Shown in pieces: positions 7,601 to 14,176 of a DNA stretch of 16,792 nucleotides. The notes below the pieces were generated by a model. It searched no databases. It saw only the letters and a list, made by a program, of their open reading frames with translations, and was not told where the DNA came from. Origin of the DNA: Lichenicola sp964242425 (lineage in GTDB: Bacteria; Pseudomonadota; Alphaproteobacteria; Acetobacterales; Acetobacteraceae); contig CAXTCK010000059.1 in NCBI GenBank assembly GCA_964242425.1, forward strand, positions 1 through 16,792. The letters run 5' to 3'. The translations under genes and the position numbers were made by a program. Within the stretch, counting starts at the first letter, position 1. Every line of letters starts with the position of its first letter.

Positions 7601-8150
7601 CGTGGAACAGCACGACCGCCTGCGGCGACAGCCTGGGCAGCCACGCGTCGAAGTCCTCGGTCGCCTCCTCGAACCGGTGGTGCCCGTCCATGTGGAGGAG
7701 GTCGATGCTGTTGTCCTCGAAGCGGGATGACGCGTCCGCGGAGGGCAGGCGAAGCAGGCGGGAGAAGGCGCCGTAGCGGCTGTCGTGGAACGACCCGAAC
7801 TCCGTGGTCACCGCCTCGCCATGGATCCCGGACCGGGCGTCGCCGGCCCACCGGTCCACCGCGTAGCAGCGCGTGGACAGGCCGGACGACATCACGGATT
7901 CGCAGAAGCCGGCGTAGGAAACCCCGGCGCCGGTTCCGAGTTCAACCAGCAGCGCCGGCCTGAGGGTGCGCACCAGCCAGGCAGCGAATGGCAGGTGGCA
8001 GTACCAGGCGCTGTCGACTCCCCGTCGCACCGGCCGCGAAAACAGCGGATCCAGCGACGGCGCCAGAAAGGCGGCAAGCCCACCATCCGGTCCCTCGGAT
8101 GGCGAGCCTGTGTATGGGCCTGGAACAGGCGGCTCGACGGATCGGGACAT
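4689..8150 (-). CDS. Multidomain fusion: SAM methyltransferase, coiled coil, GT-B and GT2 glycosyltransferases
   Basis: A 1153-residue protein from ATG 8150; a TTG at 8186 would add 12 residues, and neither has a clear ribosome binding site. Residues about 40-235 are a class I methyltransferase like Methyltransf_24, with VELGTGAG at 69-76 and HMDGHH at 153-158. Residues about 271-420 are Ala/Arg/Glu-rich coiled coil ending in SASWRLTRPLR at 421-431, then a Pro-Glu-rich linker to about 505. Residues 510-858 form a GT-B glycosyltransferase-like unit (DVDDLIVQPA, YAGGTRTHQKDF, ESKSELKYFESALAGV). Residues 911-1138 are a GT-A family 2 domain with VVVDDGSRDGS, the metal-binding DSDN at 1002-1005 and GWEDFSLW at 1083-1090. 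No signal peptide or membrane helix is seen, so it should act at the cytosolic face, methylating and extending one glycan. It is followed with overlap by the epimerase gene. Confidence 0.9.
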   Translation of the reverse strand: MSRSVEPPVPGPYTGSPSEGPDGGLAAFLAPSLDPLFSRPVRRGVDSAWYCHLPFAAWLVRTLRPALLVELGTGAGVSYAGFCESVMSSGLSTRCYAVDRWAGDARSGIHGEAVTTEFGSFHDSRYGAFSRLLRLPSADASSRFEDNSIDLLHMDGHHRFEEATEDFDAWLPRLSPQAVVLFHGTNDREGNQGLRRLWSSLRATHPGFEFLHGQGLGVLAPGTVPPALRFLFALDADPLASTRLRNRFALLGERWEADHARVLDAHTAAALSKQAGAAEALAVELRRTEAERVLQAAETDARGQALGALGHAHDRLRDELATAKAERHRLLREVAGLQADRDAADNTRDRLAAGLDQARQALDAAHAAQAGAQRRAQAEHEGVVHALLRLQGELAEAHGQLAASRRVATERQHVVDALHRSASWRLTRPLRSLAGLLRQPSPVPGPVPEPVPEPPERFFPPAGPAQPLPPLLPASEPTLPPLPEPAEPAEPQVEPEVGRTATPSGWRPVRRILFVAGEPGTPGATYRTRRAAAACAAAGYDTEVVDIAGVAPDNLAAADLVLLWRAGWSGHVATMLELARAARTRVAFDVDDLIVQPALAVAEIIDGLRTTFVSEAEGRSYFQAMQRTLSSCDLCVTTTAELAAGAGAMHPVVHVIPNGFDEATERASRHAVRLRGERPSDGMVRIGYAGGTRTHQKDFSVVAGALARVLEQRPDTVLVLFRDGRSGEGLLLVEEFPELVPHASRIEWRDAVPLAELPAELARFDVSLCPLERNNPFCESKSELKYFESALAGVCLVATPTGPFRRAVQHGVTGFLPQDAPEWEQALLRLVDDPALRRQVARAAYHDCLWQFGPRRQAELWALLLRGLDGGADGARAGALAISRGAYRGAGLPEVPDSRVLFSHDALGEARVTVGMTSYNYEAHLGEALQSVLDQTMEFIDLVVVDDGSRDGSVALLLDWAARNRLRFNRLRILETVGNAGLGGARNVVFDQAETPWITVLDSDNRLAPDACARMLAALDAEPLAAFAYPRLRQFGGGDAVMGAEPFDPQRLRSGNYIDAMATVAKWAWAAAGGYYVRRDAMGWEDFSLWCRLVELGQFGVPVADELAFYRVHPGSMVNAITEQDENKRRMVQFVEARHPWLRLRMRSPRKRS
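6790..6825. repeat. Three tandem 12-nt units in the Pro-rich linker
   Basis: Two copies of GGCTCCGGAACC are followed by one GGCCCCGGAACC. On the coding (minus) strand they encode alternating Pro-Val/Pro-Glu or Pro-Gly. Nearby, GGTTCCGCC is repeated at 6679-6687 and 6688-6696. These are likely slippage-prone units that set the length of the flexible linker between the coiled coil and the GT-B domain. Confidence 0.7.
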
Positions 8151-8335
8151 CGACGGATGGGTGACGCAGCGGTCGGATGGCGTCAATGGCGGCAGGATCG
8201 CGGCGGTTGCAAAGGCTGGAACCGGCCAAAAGCACGGTTGCTGGCGACAATAGTGTTGTTACAGCGTGTTTCCCGCGTCTCGACCAGTTTAGTTCCCTTC
8301 TGTCGTTAATCCTTCATCAAGAATTGCCGGCATTG

Positions 8336-8352
8336 CTTAACTCAAGATTAAG
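8336..8352. repeat. Inverted repeat CTTAA-N7-TTAAG in the divergent promoter region
   Basis: Arms CTTAA (8336-8340) and TTAAG (8348-8352) flank a 7-nt spacer. The AT-rich dyad in a GC-rich genome, placed between divergent genes, is a reasonable candidate for a dimeric regulator site. No regulator is identified. Confidence 0.4.
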
Positions 8353-8404
8353 TCAGTACCCCTAAAGCGTTTTTGGTTGCACCGCGGCATATCCAACGCT
8401 AGGT

Positions 8405-8414
8405 TGCAATTGCA
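8405..8414. repeat. Perfect 10-bp palindrome TGCAATTGCA
   Basis: A self-complementary 10-mer 60 nt upstream of the beta-roll start codon, in the likely 5' untranslated region or core promoter. A candidate operator; chance occurrence is possible. Confidence 0.4.
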
Positions 8415-8459
8415 CGCGCTGGTCGACACGGCAGCCCGCCTGGGTTGTCATCAGCTGAT

Positions 8460-8465
8460 AAGGAG
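8460..8465 (+). promoter_or_regulatory. Strong ribosome binding site of the beta-roll gene
   Basis: AAGGAG lies 8 nt before ATG 8474. It is one of the best ribosome binding sites in the window and fits a highly translated structural protein. It also excludes the out-of-frame ATG at 8466. Confidence 0.8.
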
Positions 8466-8473
8466 ATGGAATC

Positions 8474-9847
8474 ATGGCAGGTGGTATAGTCACAGTGGTC
8501 GGGTCGGCGGGGACGCACATCCCCGTCACTGTGAACGGAAGTCAGGCGTATTCCCTGGCGCAGGTCTACGCGAGCGCGGTGAACACCGCCGCCGCCAACG
8601 GCACGCTGACGGCCACCAACGGCACGGGCGACAGCTTCGGCCCGACCGGCTCGCCGGCCACCGCGGTCAACGAGTTCGTCGCCACCACGGGCGGCTTCTA
8701 CACCTACCCGTCGGGCTACGGGTACTTCACCACCGACACCACCTCGAAGGTGTTCATCGACGCCAGCGCCGCGGCGACCGGCACCACGCTGAACACGTTG
8801 GTCGGCACCGGTGGCGCCGTCTACATGGCGGGCTCCGAGTCTGGCGTGTTCATCGCCGGCGGCGGCAACAACCTGTTCATCAACTCGGGTGCGGGCACCT
8901 ATTCCGTCGCCACCAGCGATGGCAATGACAGCATCTTCGCCGGCTCCGGCGCTTCCAGCATCGCTGCCGGAACGGGCGACAACCTGGTCTACCTGGGCGC
9001 GGGTTCGGACACCGTGTTCTCCTCCGGTACCGACCGCATCTTCGCCAGCAGCGGCGCCGCGACGATCGACGTCACTGGCACCAGCAGCACCATCTACGGC
9101 AGCAGCGGCACCCTGAACGTCGACGACACCATGGGTTCCAGCACCAGCATCATGGGTGGCACCGGCAGCGCCTCCATCAACGGCGGCGCCCACGGCTACT
9201 ACAACCTCAGCGGCCCCTCCACGGTGTTTGCCGGCACGAGCGACACCATCGCGGCGTCGGGCAACAGCACCGTCTATGGCGGCACGGGTACCAACTTCAC
9301 CGAGACCGGCACCGCGTCCCTGCTGTTCATCGGTTCCGCCGGCAGCGCGACCGTCAACTCCGGCGCGGGCACGGCAACCGTGTTCGGGTCGAACGGCTCC
9401 AACATCCACTACAGCGGCGCTGGCACCCTGGTCGCAGGCGCGGGCAACGAGACCCTCGACGGCTCCGGCAGCACCCAGGGCTTCGCGGCCTTCGTGACCA
9501 ACGTGGGCACGACCACGAGCGGCGCCAACATCATCGGCGGCACCGGTGCCGACACGCTGGTGGCCGGCGTCGGCATGCAGACCCTGACCGGTGGCTCGGG
9601 TGCCGCCAACGTGTTCGACATCGCGGCGAACGGCACCATGAGTGCCGCGAACATCACCATCAGCGACTTCGGCAGCGCCACCGGTAACCTGGTTGCTCTG
9701 TATGGCTATGGTGCCAACGAGGTCAGTGCCGCCGAGGCGACCGCCAAGACCTCCGGTGCCAGCACCACCATCACCCTCGGCGACAAGTCCACCGTCACCT
9801 TCGTCAACGTGTCCAACATCAACAGCGTGCACATCATCGGCGGCTGA
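8474..9847 (+). CDS. Gly/Thr/Ser-rich beta-roll repeat protein, probable secreted surface protein
   Basis: A 457-residue protein very rich in Gly, Ser, Thr and Ala, with no Cys or Trp, one Arg and three Lys, so strongly acidic. Residues about 115-335 are degenerate repeats of about 18 residues with a pattern like STVYGGTGTNFTETGT and TATVFGSNGSNIHYSGAG. This is twice the 9-residue half-turn of RTX beta-rolls, but most calcium-binding Asp positions are missing. Better RTX-like units are DGNDSIFAGSG near 149-159 and GGTGADTLVAG near 355-365. The C-terminus (ANITISDFG to the end) resembles the terminal domain of type I secretion substrates. There is no N-terminal signal peptide. It is therefore probably exported by a type I system encoded elsewhere and displayed as an adhesin, matrix or S-layer-like protein. 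There are 12 N-X-S/T sites and many Ser/Thr, so glycosylation by the flanking transferases is possible but unproven. Confidence 0.85.
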   Translation: MAGGIVTVVGSAGTHIPVTVNGSQAYSLAQVYASAVNTAAANGTLTATNGTGDSFGPTGSPATAVNEFVATTGGFYTYPSGYGYFTTDTTSKVFIDASAAATGTTLNTLVGTGGAVYMAGSESGVFIAGGGNNLFINSGAGTYSVATSDGNDSIFAGSGASSIAAGTGDNLVYLGAGSDTVFSSGTDRIFASSGAATIDVTGTSSTIYGSSGTLNVDDTMGSSTSIMGGTGSASINGGAHGYYNLSGPSTVFAGTSDTIAASGNSTVYGGTGTNFTETGTASLLFIGSAGSATVNSGAGTATVFGSNGSNIHYSGAGTLVAGAGNETLDGSGSTQGFAAFVTNVGTTTSGANIIGGTGADTLVAGVGMQTLTGGSGAANVFDIAANGTMSAANITISDFGSATGNLVALYGYGANEVSAAEATAKTSGASTTITLGDKSTVTFVNVSNINSVHIIGG

Positions 9848-9898
9848 TACGGCCGTTGGATGGGCGGGCCTCTGGCCCGTTCCGTCCTCGCGTGCGAG

Positions 9899-9926
9899 AA
9901 ACCGGGCCTTAGGGCCCGGTTTTTTT
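9899..9926 (+). terminator. Rho-independent terminator after the beta-roll gene
   Basis: A 10-bp perfect stem (9899-9908 with 9913-9922, core ACCGGGCC/GGCCCGGT) closes a TTAG loop and runs into seven T residues (9920-9926). It lies 52 nt after the stop codon and is the clearest terminator of the window. A smaller hairpin without T-tract, CGGGCC-TCT-GGCCCG (9865-9879), precedes it. Confidence 0.93.
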
Positions 9927-9957
9927 ATGGGCCCGTTCCAACCGCTGACGGATCGTG

Positions 9958-12723
9958 ATGGACACGGACCCGCCTTTGCCCTTCCCCGTCACGATCACCG
10001 ACGCAGACCTGGAGCGTGACCGGCTGCATCGCGACCTCGCGACGACCAGGGCGCTCCTGGACAGCGTGCAGGCCAGCCTCCGGCTTCAGGGCCTGCGTGG
10101 CGACGGGTTGCAGGCCGGGCTAGATGGTGCCCGACACCGGATTGGCCAGCTCGAACACTCCGTATCCTGGCGGCTGACCAAGCCCTTGCGTTACGCCCGT
10201 GCCCTGGCGGCCGGACGGCTGCCGACCGGCCACAGCTTTGCAGAGGCCGCCTCCCATCTCGCCGGGATCGTGCGGAACGAGGGGCTTCCCGGCCTCGGTC
10301 GACGGGCCAAGCGGATGCTGCCCGCTCCGAAGCGGCCACGCCGACCTGCGGAACCCATTGCCGTTGTTGCGGAAGAACGGGACGAGGCGGTCCATCCCTA
10401 CCAGTCCCGTCCCGCCGTCCGCCCGGGCCTGTTGTCGCCGCAGATCCTCATCGTGGCCGAGCTCAGCGTGCCGCAATGCGCGAAGTATCGGGTCTGGCAG
10501 AAGAAGGAGCTGTTCGAGCGCCTGGGCTGGTCCTGCCGCGTGGTGGGCTGGCGCGAGATCGACCACGTCACCACCGCGCTGCAGCTTTGCACGGAAGTGA
10601 TCTTCTACCGCGTTCCCGGCGAGCCCGCGGTCCTGTCGCTGATCGCCGAGGCGAGGCGGGTCGGGCTCGATCCCTGGTGGGAGGTGGACGACCTGATCTT
10701 CGACGAGGCGCTCTACCGCCGCAACAGCAACCTCCTCACCCTGGAGCCGGTGCTGCGACGCGAGGTGCTGAAGGGTGTTGCCTCCTACCGGGTGGCGATG
10801 CTCGCCTGCGGCCGCTGCATCGCCTCCACCGCCAGCCTGGCCGCGTGCATGGAGGCGGCCGGCGTGGCCGAAACCCGGGTGGTCGAGAACGCGCTCGACA
10901 ACGAGACCCTTGAGGTGGCGGCGGCCCTGCGCGTCCTGCGTCTGCCTGCGCCGGACAATGGCCCGGTCACCATCGTCTACGGCTCCGGCACCAAGACCCA
11001 CGACGCGGACTTCGCCTGCGCCGCCCCGGCCATCCTGGTGCTGATGCACCGCCACCAGCGGCTGCGGCTGCGCATCGTCGGCGACCTTTCCCTGCCGCCC
11101 GGCTTCGAGGCGGTGGCCGCGCGGGTCGAGGAGATCGCCGGCACCAACTACCGCGCCTATCTCGGCCTGCTGGCGGAGGCCGACATCGCCATCGCCCCGC
11201 TCGAGGACACGGTGTTCAACGACGCCAAGAGCAACATCAAGTTCCAGGAAGCGGCGATCCTGGGCATCGCGTCGGTGTGCTCGCCGCGTCAAAGCTTCCG
11301 CGACGTGGTCGCGCCTGGACACAACGGCCTGCTGGCCGACGACGAAGCGCAATGGGAGCAGGCGCTGCAACAACTGATCGAGGACCCGTCGCTGCGCCGT
11401 CGCCTCGGCGCGCAGGGGCTCGCCGACGTGCTGGAACGCTACGCGCCGGACCGGATCGCCCGCGACCAGCTGGCGGCGGTCGCGGGCCTGCCGGGGCACG
11501 CGGCCCGCGAGCCGCTGCGCGTGCTGTCCGCCAACATCTTCTTCCCGCCGCAAAGCTTCGGCGGTGCCACGGTGGTGGCGCAGGAGCTGGCCGCACGCCT
11601 GCACCGGACGACCGAGGTCGAGCTGTGCGTGTTCACCTCGCGGCCCGCCATCGACGGCCGGCCTGCCTCGCTGCTCCGCTACGACTGGGACGGCATCCCG
11701 GTGTTCGCCACCAGCCTGTCGGCGGCCAGCGACCAGGTGGTGCAGCTCGACAACCCGTCCATGGTGGCCACCTTCGGCCACCTGCTCGACGCCCTGCAGC
11801 CGGACGTGGTGCACGCGCACTCGATCCAGGGCTTCGGCGCCTCGATCCTGCGCCTGGCGGCCGAGCGCGGCATCCCCTACGTGGTCACGCTGCACGACGC
11901 CTGGTGGCTGTGCGACCGCCAGTTCATGGTGCGGGGCGACAACCGCTATTGCTTCCAGACGCGCATCGACCTGCGCGTGTGCCAGAACTGCCTGCCGCAC
12001 GCGCACCACCTCCACGAGCGCATGAGGATCATGACCTCCGTCCTCGACGGCGCTGCCCTGCTGCTGTCGCCGAGCGAGTCGCACCGCAGGCTGTACCTCG
12101 CCAACGGCACGGCGCCCGAGCGCATACGGGTGAACCGCAACGGCATACGGCTGCCGGCAACGCCCCGGACGACGCGGGAACCCGGGATGCCGGTGCGGTT
12201 CGGCTTCGTTGGCGGTGCCGAGCCCATCAAGGGGTTCCACCTCCTCCGCAAGGCGTTCGAGCGCCTCGACCGGTCCGGCTGGGAGCTGGTGCTGGTCGAC
12301 AACACCCTGAACCTCGGCTTCCGCTCCGTCGACGTGTCCGCCTGGAAGGTCGAGGGCACCCTCACCGTGGTGCCGGCCTATACCCAGGACGGGCTGGACG
12401 CGTTCTTCGACCGCATCGACGTGCTGCTGTTCCCGTCGCAGTGGAAGGAAAGCTTCGGTCTCAGCGTGCGCGAGGCCCTGGCGCGCAACGTGTGGGTGAT
12501 CGCCACCGATGGCGGCGGCCAGTCCGAGGAGATCGTCGACGGCGTGAACGGCCGGCTGATCCCGCTTGACGGCCGGATGGACGGCCTGCTGGAAGCGGTC
12601 AGCGAGCTTCTTCTGGTGCCCGAACGGCTCGATGGCTTCCGCAACCCCCACGCCGGCTCGATCGCGAGCTATGATGACCAGGCGGCCGAGCTGCTGGGGA
12701 TCCTGCGCGAGGTGACGGCCTAG
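9958..12723 (+). CDS. Tandem glycosyltransferase: coiled coil plus two GT-B (GT4-like) domains
   Basis: 921 residues from ATG 9958 (GTG 9955 is an equal alternative; no clear ribosome binding site). Residues about 15-68 are a short coiled coil ending in SVSWRLTKPLR, the same hinge as in the neighbouring fusion protein. Residues about 162-510 are a divergent GT-B unit related to the one in that protein: WEVDDLIFDEALY near 242, YGSGTKTHDADF near 341 and DAKSNIKFQEAAILGI near 422. Residues about 520-920 are a second, more canonical GT4 domain with GGATVVAQELA, VTLHDAWWLCDRQF and the EX7E motif at E831-E839 (KESFGLSVREAL). A CxxC pair, C675 and C678, follows the HDAWW motif. It probably adds two sugars to a glycan in the cytosol. 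It begins 28-31 nt behind the terminator, and its stop codon overlaps that of the convergent RgpF-like gene. Confidence 0.91.
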   Translation: MDTDPPLPFPVTITDADLERDRLHRDLATTRALLDSVQASLRLQGLRGDGLQAGLDGARHRIGQLEHSVSWRLTKPLRYARALAAGRLPTGHSFAEAASHLAGIVRNEGLPGLGRRAKRMLPAPKRPRRPAEPIAVVAEERDEAVHPYQSRPAVRPGLLSPQILIVAELSVPQCAKYRVWQKKELFERLGWSCRVVGWREIDHVTTALQLCTEVIFYRVPGEPAVLSLIAEARRVGLDPWWEVDDLIFDEALYRRNSNLLTLEPVLRREVLKGVASYRVAMLACGRCIASTASLAACMEAAGVAETRVVENALDNETLEVAAALRVLRLPAPDNGPVTIVYGSGTKTHDADFACAAPAILVLMHRHQRLRLRIVGDLSLPPGFEAVAARVEEIAGTNYRAYLGLLAEADIAIAPLEDTVFNDAKSNIKFQEAAILGIASVCSPRQSFRDVVAPGHNGLLADDEAQWEQALQQLIEDPSLRRRLGAQGLADVLERYAPDRIARDQLAAVAGLPGHAAREPLRVLSANIFFPPQSFGGATVVAQELAARLHRTTEVELCVFTSRPAIDGRPASLLRYDWDGIPVFATSLSAASDQVVQLDNPSMVATFGHLLDALQPDVVHAHSIQGFGASILRLAAERGIPYVVTLHDAWWLCDRQFMVRGDNRYCFQTRIDLRVCQNCLPHAHHLHERMRIMTSVLDGAALLLSPSESHRRLYLANGTAPERIRVNRNGIRLPATPRTTREPGMPVRFGFVGGAEPIKGFHLLRKAFERLDRSGWELVLVDNTLNLGFRSVDVSAWKVEGTLTVVPAYTQDGLDAFFDRIDVLLFPSQWKESFGLSVREALARNVWVIATDGGGQSEEIVDGVNGRLIPLDGRMDGLLEAVSELLLVPERLDGFRNPHAGSIASYDDQAAELLGILREVTA

Positions 12724-13592
12724 CGGAACAAGGTGCGCACCGCCTCGCGACGGTCGCGGGTGATGAGGGCGTAGAGCAGGCGCATCCTCAGCGTCTGCTT
12801 CGGGCGGGGCGCCACGTGCGGCGACCCGCCGCCCAGGTGCCGGTCGACCCATTCATCGGGAAAGATCGGGCTGGCCGCCACCGCGTTCCGCCAGGCTCCG
12901 GCCCAGCGCACGGCGGCCGGGTTGTCGCGCAGCAGCTCGACCTTCACGAACGGCACGGCGTCGTCGCGGATCACCGACAGGAAGTCGAGGTGCATCGGGT
13001 TGCCGGGCACCAGGCGGCGCAGCCGGCGGGTGGGTGGCCTCGCGCGCGCCGCCCAGCGCAGGCCCTCCGCCCTGATCGCGGTTCCCAGCCCGAGCTCGCC
13101 GTGCAGCACGATCTCCGCCTTTCCCATCTCCCCGAATGGCTGGCGCAGCACGCGCGCGATCGCCGGTGCGGCAAGTGCCTGCGCGGTCAGGCAGACGAAC
13201 CACGACTGGAGATGCCAGGCGCCTTCACGCGACTCGACCATGCCCCAGACGTCGGGCCTCGATGCCTCCATTTCCGCCATGATCGGGGCGAGCGGCGCCA
13301 GCGGCCCGAACACGCTGTCGTTGGCGAGCAGGATCGTTCCGGCCCCGTCAGCGCAGCCGCGCCCCAGGAGGTCCTGCCAGGCGCCGAAGTCGAGCCCGCG
13401 GTTCGGGCGCGGATGCGGCGTGACGCCGAGCCGGGCCAGGGCGGCGCGGTCGTCATCGTGCGGCCGCTCCACGCCGGACATCGCGACATGGGTCGAGAAG
13501 CCGCACGACTGCAACTGCCGCAGGTAGTGCAGCACGTGGGGTGCGATCCGGCCGAGCGAATCGAAATGCGCGAACAGGCAGATGCGTGTCAT
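12720..13592 (-). CDS. Rhamnan synthesis F (RgpF)-like glycan biosynthesis protein
   Basis: 290 residues resembling the rhamnan synthesis protein F family (PF05045), found in polysaccharide gene clusters and thought to transfer or handle sugars of rhamnose-type polymers. Characteristic segments are CLFAHFDSLGRI at 5-16, NRGLDFGAW at 64-72, LLANDSVFGPL at 88-98, WGMVESREGAWHLQSWFVCL at 116-135 and ELGLG near 166-170. No signal peptide or membrane helix is seen. ATG 13592 is chosen; an in-frame GTG at 13607 would add five residues, and neither has a good ribosome binding site. Its TAG (12722-12720) and the TAG of the convergent transferase gene share one CTAG, with no terminator between them. 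The family assignment rests on motif recognition; the substrate is unknown. Confidence 0.82.
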   Translation of the reverse strand: MTRICLFAHFDSLGRIAPHVLHYLRQLQSCGFSTHVAMSGVERPHDDDRAALARLGVTPHPRPNRGLDFGAWQDLLGRGCADGAGTILLANDSVFGPLAPLAPIMAEMEASRPDVWGMVESREGAWHLQSWFVCLTAQALAAPAIARVLRQPFGEMGKAEIVLHGELGLGTAIRAEGLRWAARARPPTRRLRRLVPGNPMHLDFLSVIRDDAVPFVKVELLRDNPAAVRWAGAWRNAVAASPIFPDEWVDRHLGGGSPHVAPRPKQTLRMRLLYALITRDRREAVRTLFR

Positions 13593-13819
13593 TTTTCGAA
13601 CAAACACCCGAAGGGTTACGAAGTTTGCAGCTGTTTAACGAAGGGTCGCCGCTTGCCCCGACCCTTGCAGTGCTGCAAAGGCAGATTACGGCGATGTAGG
13701 ATGTTTATCCCTTGGCGGCCGGTGGGAAGGCAGGCTAGAAGCCGGAACACGGACGGCAGGCTGTCGGATTCTGTATCGAAACAGTGTCTTGTCGATTCCC
13801 TCAGGAGAAACCCGTTTTC
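13593..13819. promoter_or_regulatory. Divergent intergenic region between the RgpF-like and HU genes
   Basis: These 227 nt should carry the promoters of both genes. A tentative plus-strand promoter for HU is TTGGCG (13712-13717), an 18-nt spacer, then TAGAAG (13736-13741). CGAAGGGT occurs twice, 30 nt apart (13609-13616 and 13639-13646). An inverted repeat at 13665-13678 is listed separately. Confidence 0.35.
13665..13678. repeat. Inverted repeat TTGCAG-TG-CTGCAA upstream of HU
   Basis: Perfect 6-bp arms separated by 2 nt give a compact dyad about 140 nt before the HU start codon. TTGCAG also occurs nearby at 13625-13630. It looks more like a protein-binding site than an RNA hairpin because the spacer is too short for a loop. 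The bound protein is unknown. Confidence 0.4.
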
Positions 13820-14089
13820 ATGAGCAAGGCCTTCATTGCCGGCGTGATCCAGGATTCCGTCGACTGCACCGGCGTCGCAGCGAACCAGGCGGCGGCGGAC
13901 CTGATCTCCGCGATCGTGCGCGAGCTCAAGAAGGAAGGCGGCTTCACGCTTCCCTCGTTCGGCACCTTCACCGTGCGCAAGACCAAGGCGCGCAAGGCGC
14001 TGAACCCGCGCACCGGCGAGGCGGTCAAGGTGAAGGCCGGCAAGACCGTCCGCTTCAAGGCCAGTCCGAACCTCAAGAAGGCGGTCTGA
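13820..14089 (+). CDS. HU-family DNA-binding protein
   Basis: An 89-residue nucleoid protein that binds and bends DNA as a dimer. The alpha-helical N-terminus (FIAGVIQDSVDCTGVAANQA) is followed by GGFTLPSFGTFTVRKTKARK near 40-59 and the DNA-binding arm with NPRTGE at 62-67, ending in KTVRFKASPNLKKAV. Length and layout are those of HU/IHF proteins; the ARKALNPRTGE arm and the lack of IHF subunit-specific features favour HU. ATG 13820 is preceded by AGGAG (13803-13807), with a rather long 12-nt spacing. It is basic, unlike the neighbouring acidic proteins. It stands alone and converges on the tRNA-Gln gene. Confidence 0.94.
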   Translation: MSKAFIAGVIQDSVDCTGVAANQAAADLISAIVRELKKEGGFTLPSFGTFTVRKTKARKALNPRTGEAVKVKAGKTVRFKASPNLKKAV

Positions 14090-14096
14090 TCCTTTG

Positions 14097-14130
14097 GGCC
14101 CTGGTGCAGGCGGCAAGGCCGGCCAGGGCC
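14097..14130 (+). terminator. Hairpin after HU, possible weak terminator
   Basis: Perfect 8-bp arms GGCCCTGG (14097-14104) and CCAGGGCC (14123-14130) lie just after the HU stop codon, with an 18-nt GC-rich loop. There is no T-tract, so intrinsic termination would be weak; it may rather protect the 3' end or act together with Rho. Confidence 0.4.
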
Positions 14131-14176
14131 ACGACGGTTGGTTCCGATGCGGATTGCGGTCCGGGCTGTAGTCCGG

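Larger units (their letters stand above)
8151..8473. promoter_or_regulatory. Divergent intergenic region between the transferase fusion and the beta-roll gene, locally AT-rich
   Basis: These 323 nt (287 if the TTG start at 8186 is used) separate two divergent genes and must carry both promoters. About 8240-8380 is clearly richer in A and T than anything else in the window, with runs such as TTAACTCAAGATTAAG and AAAGCGTTTTTGG. This is typical of a strong promoter or of a site bound by a nucleoid protein. I could not find a convincing -35/-10 pair with correct spacing: TTGCCG (8324-8329) with ATTAAG 17 nt later is the best, and it is weak. Two palindromes are listed separately. Confidence 0.55.

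Noticed and set aside
8474..9847. Classical RTX toxin or hemolysin
   Set aside because: Too few GGxGxDxUx units, no enzymatic or pore-forming domain, and no adjacent activator or transporter genes.
8474..9847. N-linked glycosylation system based on the 12 N-X-S/T sites
   Set aside because: So many sequons are expected in a protein this rich in Asn, Ser and Thr, and no oligosaccharyltransferase or HMW1C-like gene is visible.
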